Source of the DNA: a virus
IMG/VR virus record: IMGVR_UViG_3300050821_017216
Span: 1-64,000 of that record
Length of the DNA stretch: 64,000 bases
Strand: one strand, 5' to 3'
Positions 54,797-61,873 of the stretch are shown here, in pieces. Positions within the stretch are counted from its first letter, which is position 1. Each line of letters opens with the position of its first letter. The notes beneath the pieces were generated by a model. The model saw nothing but the letters and a program-made list of their open reading frames with translations. It was not told the origin of the DNA and did no database searches. A program made the translations under genes and the position numbers.

Positions 54797-54996
54797 GACG
54801 GGGACGCCTCGTTCATCAGTGAGAATACCGTGTAGTTGTACTGCCCGACCTTCACGATGCGGGCCCAGCAGCCGCGCGCGCGCAGGCGCGCCGCCTCGTC
54901 GGCAGCCTCTCTGCGCGCGTCCAATCCCGTGAATCGGCCTGACAGTAGGAGCTGACGACCGTCGTAGTAGCGTGCACCGTTTCGCCCGCGAGCCAT
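54793..54996 (-). CDS. Hypothetical protein, 67 aa
   Basis: GRFTGLDARREAADEAARLRARGCWARIVKVGQYNYTVFSLM has a helix and two strands. Start at ATG 54996, seven bases after the upstream stop, within a GAGGACCAA context. Confidence 0.57.
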   Translation of the reverse strand: MARGRNGARYYDGRQLLLSGRFTGLDARREAADEAARLRARGCWARIVKVGQYNYTVFSLMNEASPS

Positions 54997-55003
54997 TTGG
55001 TCC

Positions 55004-55360
55004 TCAGGCCGCCAGCTTGGCGAGCCCCTCCTTGATGAGCGCGTCGATCGGCTCGCGGTCCGCGCGGTCGCCGAGCCCGGCGACGAACGCGCGGACGGCC
55101 GGCGCGTGGAACCCCATGCCGACGAGCGCGAACGTGATGCGCGCGTGCGCGTCGACCGGTGTTCGACGGCCAGGCTGCGGGACGACCCGCAGGACCACTG
55201 GCGTGGCCGTAGATCGTTCCGCGCGCGCCCGGACGGCGCGGGCTACCCGACCGAGCAGGGCGGCGGCGAGCCGCACGACGGTCGCCACGAGCTCGAGGAG
55301 CGCGGCGGCCAGTGAGACGACGGCGACGTACAGGCGGACGGTGGCGGTCTTCGCGCTCAT
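55004..55360 (-). CDS. Membrane-associated protein with RuvA-C-like end, 118 aa
   Basis: One or two hydrophobic helices in residues 8-38, a basic linker, then ARITFALVGMGFHAPAVRAFVAGLGDRADREPIDALIKEGLAKL, which resembles a RuvA domain III or UBA-like three-helix unit (ALxxMGF). Such small helical units bind proteins. Function unknown. Confidence 0.58.
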   Translation of the reverse strand: MSAKTATVRLYVAVVSLAAALLELVATVVRLAAALLGRVARAVRARAERSTATPVVLRVVPQPGRRTPVDAHARITFALVGMGFHAPAVRAFVAGLGDRADREPIDALIKEGLAKLAA

Positions 55361-55372
55361 CGGGATTCTCCT

Positions 55373-56200
55373 TCAGTAGAGGACGCGCCCGCTCTGCGGG
55401 TCACGCCGGGTGAGGCCGAGCGCCAGCGTCGGCCCCTCGGCGCCCTGCTTCAGCAGCTCGTGGAGCCAGAGCCACTGGTACTTCTTGCTGTACTTGACCG
55501 ACTCCCAGATCTCACGGGCGGCGGCGTCGCGCTCTGGGCTCGCCGGTTGGTCCGCCAGGGCCTGCAGGGAGGCCACCAGCCCCTCGACCACCGCTTGCCG
55601 GCGAGCGGCCAGGGCGGCCTGTTTGGCCACAGTGGCGGCCTTCTTGGCGGCGCGCGCGGCCTTGGCGGCGTCCCGCTCGGCGCGCTTGGCGGCCAGGTCG
55701 AGCTCGGCCGCGCGTCGCACCTCCTCAATCGTCCGGACTGGCTGCGGGCGCCAGGCAGAGATTCTGGCGGTGAACCTGGCGATCGTGGCCTCGGTCTGCC
55801 GGATGCTGCCCTCGACGTCCCACTTGTAGCTCTCGAGGCCGCGGGCGAACCGGTAGGGCTCGGTGACCCCCACGGCGTACCCGTTGAGTACCCGGCCGGT
55901 GCGGTCACCTCGGAAGAACCAGCTGACGCGGCAGGCCTGGATGTCCGCGAGACGCGCGCGCAGGTGCACGAGCCGGACCTGCAGCGCCGCACGGTGGGTC
56001 TCGATGAGCGCGCAGGAGACCTCGTAGGGAGCCGCATCGACCCCGGGGCAGTCGCCATGGATCGCGCCGTCTCCGGGGCGTTGGTAGCCGTGGTGGACCA
56101 TCCGCAGGCCCGCGTGGAGCTTCTGGTCGCTCTCGCAGATCTGGCAGTTGCCGACGTGGCGGGTGGCCGTCTCGGGGGTGGCGATGGACCGGGCGTTCAT
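55373..56200 (-). CDS. Conserved phage protein, 275 aa
   Basis: CQICESDQKLHAG, VHHGYQRPGDGAIHGDCPGV and PYEVSC mark a family seen in phages and bacteria, with a CxxC plus His-rich start and a long Ala/Lys helix (AKRAERDAAKAARAAKKAATVAKQ) near residues 165-205. ATG 56200 lies 13 bases from the -10 of the operon promoter, so the mRNA has almost no leader. First gene of the operon that ends with cas12. Confidence 0.68.
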   Translation of the reverse strand: MNARSIATPETATRHVGNCQICESDQKLHAGLRMVHHGYQRPGDGAIHGDCPGVDAAPYEVSCALIETHRAALQVRLVHLRARLADIQACRVSWFFRGDRTGRVLNGYAVGVTEPYRFARGLESYKWDVEGSIRQTEATIARFTARISAWRPQPVRTIEEVRRAAELDLAAKRAERDAAKAARAAKKAATVAKQAALAARRQAVVEGLVASLQALADQPASPERDAAAREIWESVKYSKKYQWLWLHELLKQGAEGPTLALGLTRRDPQSGRVLY

Positions 56201-56213
56201 CGGGGGTAGACAC

Positions 56214-56241
56214 AATCTAGCAGCTCGGTGTTCGGTGTCAA
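56214..56241 (-). promoter_or_regulatory. Leftward promoter TTGACA-16-TAGATT
   Basis: TTGACA (56241-56236) and TAGATT (56219-56214) on the minus strand with 16 bases between; the best promoter-like pair in the window. It would drive 56200 down to cas12 and possibly the array. Confidence 0.68.
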
Positions 56242-56258
56242 CTAACGAATCTTTTTTC

Positions 56259-56286
56259 TTGACCGTGAATACCGACGGGGTACAGT
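56259..56286 (+). promoter_or_regulatory. Rightward promoter TTGACC-16-TACAGT
   Basis: TTGACC (56259-56264) and TACAGT (56281-56286), 16 bases apart, 47 bases before the helicase ATG, leaving a normal leader with GGAGAT. Confidence 0.6.
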
Positions 56287-56333
56287 GAGGTCTGTCAGGC
56301 CACTCAACCCGGGAAAAGGAGATCCCCACCACC

Positions 56334-58802
56334 ATGCGCACCTGGAGCACCTACCAACTCGCTGTCTTCAAGAACGTCGCTGAAGGCACCGGTCACACCG
56401 TCGTCAACGCGGTCGCCGGCAGTGGGAAGAGCACAACCCTTGAAGAGGCCGTCAACCACATTCCGAAGGGTCTACGGACCCTGTCGGTGGCTTTCAACAA
56501 GGACATCGCCACGGCTATGGCCAAGCGCCTCGCCGGCAAGCCGGTCGAGGTCTCGACGCTGCACTCCTACGGTCTCAAGTGCATCACGGCTTCGCTCGGG
56601 CGGCTCACGATCGACGAGTACCGCGTGCACGGTTTCGTCGAGGACCTGTACAGCGCCGAGATCGCTCGCCTAGAGAAGGCGATCACCGAATCGAAGAGCG
56701 AGGCAGAGGCGTTCGAGTTTCAGGAACAGTTGGAGGCCATCGACGACCGCTGCCGCATGCTCATCAAGACCGTGTCGCTATCAAAGAACACGCTCGCGCT
56801 GACGCCGGTCGCGATCGACGAGGTCATGTACCGGTTCGGCATCGAGCTACCGACCACGGAAGAGGACGAGGAGGGCGCGTTCGGGGACGAGGCGGGCGAT
56901 GACGCCGCTGAGGCTGACCGCCAGAAGTTCGTCCAGGAGGTACTGGGACTGCTCCGCCGCTGCTACAGCACCGAGGACGGCAAGATTGACTTCGACGACA
57001 TGGTCTGGTTGCCGGTCGTCAGGAAGCTCCGCCAGCGCAAGTTCGACCGCGTCTTCGTGGATGAATGCCTGCCGGGGCCTACTCCGGTGCTTCTCGCGGA
57101 CGGGTCGTCGCGGACGATTCAGGATCTGGTCGAGAGTCGATACTCGGGCGACGTGCTCGCCTACGACACGGCGACCGGCAAACAGCGTCCCTGCCGCGTA
57201 ACGGGTTGGCAGACGATCCTGAACCAGAAACCGCTCGTGAAGATCAAGGCTCGCTGGAGCCAGCGGAAGGGAACGAACCGGCCGACGAACTTCATCATCT
57301 GCACGGAGGACCACAAGGTGTGGGCGAACGGAGCGTGGGTGCCGGCCGGAGATGTGAAGCCTGGGATGGTTCTCCAGGTAGAGACTTCTGCGGAGAAGTC
57401 CCAGGTCGGCAAGATCACGAAACGTGGACGCGCCACGCTAGCCGAAGAGATCCGGAGGAAGAACAAGGCCGGGATGATGGGCGGTGTGGCACCTACCGTG
57501 TTCAATGGTGTGCGAGGCGGCAACGGCAAGGGCCCAACGGTGCCAGAGCAGGCGCTCATGGACGCATTGGGGGAGGGTTGGGTCTGGCAGTACGCGATCC
57601 CGACGAAGAAATCGCGTGGGTATGGCTATCCGACCGCGTACAAGGTCGACATCGCGAAGCCGGGATGCAAGATCGCGATCGAAGTAGATGGGCACTCGCA
57701 CGGCCTGCGAAGGGCTCATGACGAGAAGAAGGACAGACTCCTGGAGTCGCTCGGGTGGACGGTCATACGGGTACCGAACCGGCGAGCCGTTCAGAACGCG
57801 AAGGAGGAGGCAGAACGCATCCTCGCAATGACCAACTGCCCGATCGATGCTGTCGTGGAGTCAGTGGAGCCGGTGACCATCCCGAGCTTCCACGTCTACG
57901 ATCTGACGGTCGAGGACTTGCACTGCTTCTACGCGAACGGGATTCTCGTTCACAACTGCCAAGATCTAAACGCAGCGCAGATTGAACTGACTCTGCGATC
58001 GGTCAAGTCTGACGGCCGTATCCTTGCGTGCGGTGACCCCCGGCAGGCGATCTACCAGTTCCGTGGCGCTGACGAGCGCGCGTTCGAGAACGTCAAGGAA
58101 GGTCTCGGCGCGACCGAGCTACCGCTGTCGATCTGCTACCGCTGCTCGAAGGCGGTTATCCGTAAGGCCCAGGAGCTCGTCCCAAGCATACAGGCGTCAC
58201 CGGACGCCCCCGATGGTACCGTTCTCCCAGCATCGCGCGAGCAGATGGAGAGGGAGGCGCAGCCGGGCGACTTCATCCTGAGCCGCACGAACGCCCCGCT
58301 GATCGGGCTCTGCATGTTCTTCCTAAAGAACGGCCGACGAGCCAACATCCAGGGGCGCGACGTGGGCAAGACCCTCGCCTCGTTCGTCAAGAAGAGCAAG
58401 GCAGCGGACATCCCCGCGTTCCGTGCCCACGTCGAGGAGTGGGCGAAGAAGGAGATCGCGAGGCTCGCCGCCAAGAAGCGCGACACGCAGGCGGTCGAGG
58501 ATCGTGCGGCGTGCCTCATCGCGCTCAGCGACGGCGCCGTCCGCGTCGCGGACGTCCTCGCCAGGATCGAGGAGCTGTTCTCCGACAAGAGTGACGGCGC
58601 CTGCATCATGCTCTCGACCACCCACAAGGCGAAGGGTCTGGAGCGCGATCGGGTCTGGCTGCTCATCGACACCTACCGGCCGAGTATCTCGATGGAAGAG
58701 GCCAACTGCCTATACGTCGCTCAGACACGCGCGAAGCACACGCTCGTCCTGGTCGGCGGCTTCGCGAAGAAGTCCAAGAGCGACGGCGCGGAGGGCGCGT
58801 GA
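56334..58802 (+). CDS. UvrD/PcrA-like helicase interrupted by an intein, 822 aa
   Basis: Walker A GSGKST (29-34) after NAVA; Walker B VFVDE splits at 244 and resumes after residue 541 as CQDLN. Then CGDPRQAIYQFRGAD, STTHKAKGLE and NCLYVAQTRAK, the motifs III to VI of SF1A helicases. Without the intein (297 aa) the helicase is 525 aa, short for PcrA, as in phage forms. ATG 56334 follows GGAGATCCCCACCACC. Unwinds DNA in replication or recombination. Confidence 0.88.
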   Translation: MRTWSTYQLAVFKNVAEGTGHTVVNAVAGSGKSTTLEEAVNHIPKGLRTLSVAFNKDIATAMAKRLAGKPVEVSTLHSYGLKCITASLGRLTIDEYRVHGFVEDLYSAEIARLEKAITESKSEAEAFEFQEQLEAIDDRCRMLIKTVSLSKNTLALTPVAIDEVMYRFGIELPTTEEDEEGAFGDEAGDDAAEADRQKFVQEVLGLLRRCYSTEDGKIDFDDMVWLPVVRKLRQRKFDRVFVDECLPGPTPVLLADGSSRTIQDLVESRYSGDVLAYDTATGKQRPCRVTGWQTILNQKPLVKIKARWSQRKGTNRPTNFIICTEDHKVWANGAWVPAGDVKPGMVLQVETSAEKSQVGKITKRGRATLAEEIRRKNKAGMMGGVAPTVFNGVRGGNGKGPTVPEQALMDALGEGWVWQYAIPTKKSRGYGYPTAYKVDIAKPGCKIAIEVDGHSHGLRRAHDEKKDRLLESLGWTVIRVPNRRAVQNAKEEAERILAMTNCPIDAVVESVEPVTIPSFHVYDLTVEDLHCFYANGILVHNCQDLNAAQIELTLRSVKSDGRILACGDPRQAIYQFRGADERAFENVKEGLGATELPLSICYRCSKAVIRKAQELVPSIQASPDAPDGTVLPASREQMEREAQPGDFILSRTNAPLIGLCMFFLKNGRRANIQGRDVGKTLASFVKKSKAADIPAFRAHVEEWAKKEIARLAAKKRDTQAVEDRAACLIALSDGAVRVADVLARIEELFSDKSDGACIMLSTTHKAKGLERDRVWLLIDTYRPSISMEEANCLYVAQTRAKHTLVLVGGFAKKSKSDGAEGA
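57066..57956 (+). mobile_element. Intein with Vsr/DUF559-like endonuclease, 297 aa
   Basis: Starts CLPGPTPVLLADGSSRTIQDL (block A, Cys1 = C245), has ICTEDHKVWANGAWVPAGDV (block B), and ends FHVYDLTVEDLHCFYANGILVHN (blocks F and G) before Cys+1. The middle (about residues 400-500) is EQALMDALGEGW...KVDIAKPGCKIAIEVDGHSHG...LGWTVIRVPN, a Vsr/DUF559-type nuclease, not LAGLIDADG. Insertion in Walker B is a classic intein site. Confidence 0.9.
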
Positions 58803-59200
58803 GCGCCCGCTTCGTCGCCGTACCCGCTTCCGCCATCCGAGAACGGTTGGCGGCGGCGGGGTTTCACCTCATCCCCTCCCCCTCCGGGGAGGAGGTCTAC
58901 GAGCGCTCGCACGATCGCGATGCGCGGTACACCGTGAAGGTTTACTCGTCGATCCATCGCGGCGCCGCCGAGGTCCGAGAGTGTGGGTCGGACGCGATCC
59001 GGGTTGTGGCCATCTTCGCCGACAGCAAGTTCCACTGGCCGGCGCGGGTGGTCCCGATCTTCAAGGCCACGCGCGTGCACCGCGCTGGCACCGTCGACGC
59101 GGTGCTCGACCGGATGATCGAGCGGGCGCGGGAGGCGTACGCGGCCTGCAACGACCACCGGAGCGGCAAGGTGCGAGCTCCTGACGGAGCGCGGGGATGA
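58799..59200 (+). CDS. Hypothetical protein, 133 aa
   Basis: GTG overlaps the helicase stop. AIRERLAAAGFHLIPSPSGEEVYERSHDRDARYTVKVYSSIHRGAAEVRECGSDAIRVVAIFA forms a beta-rich core. No family recognised. Confidence 0.62.
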   Translation: MSARFVAVPASAIRERLAAAGFHLIPSPSGEEVYERSHDRDARYTVKVYSSIHRGAAEVRECGSDAIRVVAIFADSKFHWPARVVPIFKATRVHRAGTVDAVLDRMIERAREAYAACNDHRSGKVRAPDGARG

Positions 59201-59334
59201 GTCACCTAGCCTGGCTACCCATCCTCGCCGTGGCCCTGCTGATCGTCCCGGCGGTGCTGGGTCTCGACGGGGGGTCGGACGAGTTCACGCAGTTCAAGAG
59301 CTTCCGCGACCGGATGCGGAAGAGGGGGAAGTGA
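59197..59334 (+). CDS. Tiny membrane protein, 45 aa
   Basis: ATGA overlap with the preceding stop and GTGA overlap with the next gene. One membrane helix (LAWLPILAVALLIVPAVLGL), then DEFTQFKSFRDRMRKRGK. Coupled translation supports it. Confidence 0.6.
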   Translation: MSHLAWLPILAVALLIVPAVLGLDGGSDEFTQFKSFRDRMRKRGK

Positions 59335-59750
59335 TGCAGAGGGTGATGTTCAAAGGCGGCACGATCCGGGTGATTGGCACGGTCCGCGGGTGCGAGCCGG
59401 AGGTCGCGGAGGCGTGCGGCTGGCCGTACCCGCGTCCGTGGATGTTCGAGGTGCGCGACGCGGACCGGAATGTCATCGCCGTCTGCTTCGATCACGAGAC
59501 GGCGAACCAGGTGCTGTCCGACATGATGGGGGTGGCGGTGATGTCCGGCGCCAGCGAGAGGACGCTCCACGTCCGCGCGCGATACTACCCCGGCGGTAAG
59601 AAGGGTCGGTCTGCCGCTCGCCGGCTGCGGGCGATGGGGCTGACGCCGGGGTACACGCGCGACGGGTGGCGCGTGCTGCGCAGACCGGTCGTGATCGAGT
59701 CGGGTGAGCCGATCGGGATCTTGGAGAGGGAGTACGACGATGGCGGTTGA
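59331..59750 (+). CDS. Hypothetical protein, 139 aa
   Basis: GTG 59331 overlaps the upstream stop; ATG 59334 also fits. FKGGTIRVIGTVRGCEPEVAEACGWPYPRPWMFEVRDADRNVIAVCF is beta-rich; the end is basic. Unknown. Confidence 0.6.
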   Translation: MMQRVMFKGGTIRVIGTVRGCEPEVAEACGWPYPRPWMFEVRDADRNVIAVCFDHETANQVLSDMMGVAVMSGASERTLHVRARYYPGGKKGRSAARRLRAMGLTPGYTRDGWRVLRRPVVIESGEPIGILEREYDDGG

Positions 59751-60588
59751 AGCAAAAAGAGGTTGCGGCTGGAGAAAGGTTGGCGGTTTATATTTAGTGG
59801 GCGGCGGCCTCTCCGCTCCGTGCGACCGGATGCCGTTCCACCTCGAGCGCTGCCGGACTTGCGGTGGGGGGATCAAGTTCACGCGCGGGCCGCAGTGGCT
59901 GCAGCCGGACTTCTTCCCGGTGCACGATCCGATCGGCGACACGAATCGGCTCGCATCTCTCGTGCCATTTTGGGAAAAGCAAATTCGAGAAGTAGCTACA
60001 AGTATAGGAGAAGATCGTTCGTGTTGTGACGAGGCTCCGTGCCCGGTCTGCCGCAACCGCGACGACTTCGGCCCGCACCTGATGCTCTGGATCGGCCGCA
60101 AGCACTACACGCCGGAGGGTTACCTCAGGGAGTCGCGCGAGCTTGGTGTCAGTCGGCGCCTGTCGGCGCTGCCGAAGGGCCTAGTGCTCGGTGAGACATG
60201 GGTGCTGCTGGCGCACCTCGACGCTGTGCCGCCGAAGGATCCGACCATCTGCACGCGGTGTGAGATGGGTTCCATCATGCACAAAGGCCACCACGACTAC
60301 GCCTTCAAGGGCAGCGGGCCTGCGTCGTTGTCCGTCAACAGCGTGGTTCGTGTGGCGTGCGACGAGTTTCAGACGCCCAAGCCGACTCCAGGCATCTTCT
60401 GCGCGTTCGTCCCGCGCGCCGTCGAGTTGATCCTCAAGCAGTCCGACGCGACGCCCGAGCGCGTCGAGAAGGAGGCGAAGCGCGGGGTGACGGTGGTCGC
60501 GGTCCCCGACGACGACAAGGACCACCAGGGGAGCGTCTGGGACAAGGACGACGACTCGCAGCCTGAACTGCCCGGGGTGGCACTGTGA
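59740..60588 (+). CDS. Conserved phage protein with zinc-ribbon features, 282 aa
   Basis: RGCGWRKVGGLYLVGG, CRTCGGGIKFTRG, a CDEAPCPVCRN pair, HLMLWIGRKHYTPEGYLRESRELGVSRRLSALP, and ICTRCEMG near 185 match a large phage family of unknown function with several cysteine knuckles. Two AT-rich patches (59751-59805 and 59965-60030) stand out in the GC-rich gene. Confidence 0.7.
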   Translation: MAVEAKRGCGWRKVGGLYLVGGGLSAPCDRMPFHLERCRTCGGGIKFTRGPQWLQPDFFPVHDPIGDTNRLASLVPFWEKQIREVATSIGEDRSCCDEAPCPVCRNRDDFGPHLMLWIGRKHYTPEGYLRESRELGVSRRLSALPKGLVLGETWVLLAHLDAVPPKDPTICTRCEMGSIMHKGHHDYAFKGSGPASLSVNSVVRVACDEFQTPKPTPGIFCAFVPRAVELILKQSDATPERVEKEAKRGVTVVAVPDDDKDHQGSVWDKDDDSQPELPGVAL

Positions 60589-60875
60589 AGCTGAAACCTA
60601 AGTCGGAGCGCCGCGAGGCCATTCGACGCGGGGAGTGTCTCGTCGACGGGTGCGCGCGACCGATCTTCGGGTTCGGGTTCTGCCGCGAGTGCCTGTCCGA
60701 TCTGAACTCCAAAATGGAGTCGGGTGTGATCGGAGTGGCGCGCGCGCCAGAGTTGTGCTGCGCACGATGCGGGGTGGCTGAGGGCGTGCATGGTGGCCCG
60801 TTCGTCGCCGGCAATCGCCTGATCGAACCGTGCGGTGAGTTCCAGCGCCGGGAGGTGTCCCGTGGATCTGCCTAG
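60585..60875 (+). CDS. Cys-rich hypothetical protein, 96 aa
   Basis: GTG overlaps the preceding stop. CLVDGCARPIFGFGFCREC and LCCARCGV give two metal-binding groups. Its 3' end nears the next start. Unknown. Confidence 0.6.
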   Translation: MKLKPKSERREAIRRGECLVDGCARPIFGFGFCRECLSDLNSKMESGVIGVARAPELCCARCGVAEGVHGGPFVAGNRLIEPCGEFQRREVSRGSA

Positions 60876-60888
60876 GGTAGAGACGCGC

Positions 60889-61212
60889 ATGAGCGTCATG
60901 CAGATTGCTGCGCCCGCAGAGGGTGAACTCGTCGCCTACCTCAAGGCATTGAGCTACGAGGTCGATTGGGACTTCAGAGTCAGCCTCGGCCGATGGCTCG
61001 AGGTCTATGACGGCGACCGCATGGTCTTACAGATCGACGAATGGGCACCTCTCGACGATTTTCTCGAGTGCCTCCCCGGTCTCGTTGAACTAGGTCGCCA
61101 TTCGACGGAAAAAGAACGTGCAGCCTCCGACTGGGAGATGCGCTGTCCGAACTTGAAGGACGCCGAGGAGCTTCTGCGGCGCGTCCAGCGCCGGGAGATG
61201 TCCCATGGTTGA
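60889..61212 (+). CDS. Hypothetical protein, 107 aa
   Basis: Start is ATG 60889; the frame also opens at 60835 with no better ribosome binding site. LVAYLKALSYEVDWDFRVSLGRWLEVYDGDRMVLQIDEW, then helices. Not recognised. Confidence 0.55.
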   Translation: MSVMQIAAPAEGELVAYLKALSYEVDWDFRVSLGRWLEVYDGDRMVLQIDEWAPLDDFLECLPGLVELGRHSTEKERAASDWEMRCPNLKDAEELLRRVQRREMSHG

Positions 61213-61438
61213 ACGTCCGGACCGCGAACCAGGCGAGTACAGTGTACCGTGCCAGCGCTGCGACGGGCGCAACGCGACGCAGAAGAAGATCAACAACGAG
61301 CGCGCGTGTTGGGTGTTTGCTGCCGCGACCGGGCGCACGAGTGATGTTGTTCGACTTTGCGTGTCGTGCTTGCGGACCGTGAACAGTCTCGCGGTCGCTG
61401 TCGCTAGGGTGAAGCCAAGGAAGTCGAAGACGTGGTGA
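61205..61438 (+). CDS. Zinc-knuckle protein, 77 aa
   Basis: YSVPCQRCDGRNATQKKINNERACWVF with RLCVSCLR gives CxxC and CxxC. Overlaps the preceding gene by eight bases. Unknown. Confidence 0.6.
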   Translation: MVERPDREPGEYSVPCQRCDGRNATQKKINNERACWVFAAATGRTSDVVRLCVSCLRTVNSLAVAVARVKPRKSKTW

Positions 61439-61464
61439 TTGACAACGGTATGCGACGATATACA
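61439..61464 (+). promoter_or_regulatory. Weak promoter candidate TTGACA-14-TATACA
   Basis: TTGACA (61439-61444) and TATACA (61459-61464) flank only 14 bases, so it may need an activator. It precedes the RHH-like gene at 61479, which has GGAAGGTACCTC before its ATG. Confidence 0.35.
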
Positions 61465-61478
61465 CTGGAAGGTACCTC

Positions 61479-61664
61479 ATGACGGACAAGCAAGAGCAGC
61501 AGGTTCAGACCGCGATCCGACTCGGCGAGTCGGTACTGAAGCTCGCGGACGACATCGCGGACCGGATGTCGCGACCCGGACTGCGGCTGACGCGCGCGGA
61601 CCTCCTCCGGTTGGCCATCCACGAGGGGCTGGCCAAACTCAACGCGGAGAACAAGAAGCGATGA
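61479..61664 (+). CDS. Ribbon-helix-helix-like protein, 61 aa
   Basis: GESVLKLADDIADRMSRPGLRLTRADLLRLAIHEGLAKL: strand/helix/helix typical of RHH (MobC-like size). It starts a new unit and overlaps the next gene (ATGA). Confidence 0.62.
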   Translation: MTDKQEQQVQTAIRLGESVLKLADDIADRMSRPGLRLTRADLLRLAIHEGLAKLNAENKKR

Positions 61665-61873
61665 GCCGCAACCCACTCACCTCCGCCGATCGTGCCGCGA
61701 TGCGGCGGTTCGTGTCCGCGGTCGAGACGCTGATGCTCGAGCTCACCCCCAAGCAGGTCGGCAGGATCGCCGACTACGTCGCCGAGCACGGTACCGACGG
61801 GGACGGTGGGGATCGCGAGGACGCGGTGGTGCTCGAGTGCCTGCGGCTCGTCGTCGACGCGGTGAACCGGTGA
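61661..61873 (+). CDS. Hypothetical protein, 70 aa
   Basis: Helical: ADRAAMRRFVSAVETLMLELTPKQVGRIADYVAEHG and a C-terminal VLECLRLVVDAVNR. Overlaps its neighbours by four bases. Unknown. Confidence 0.58.
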   Translation: MSRNPLTSADRAAMRRFVSAVETLMLELTPKQVGRIADYVAEHGTDGDGGDREDAVVLECLRLVVDAVNR

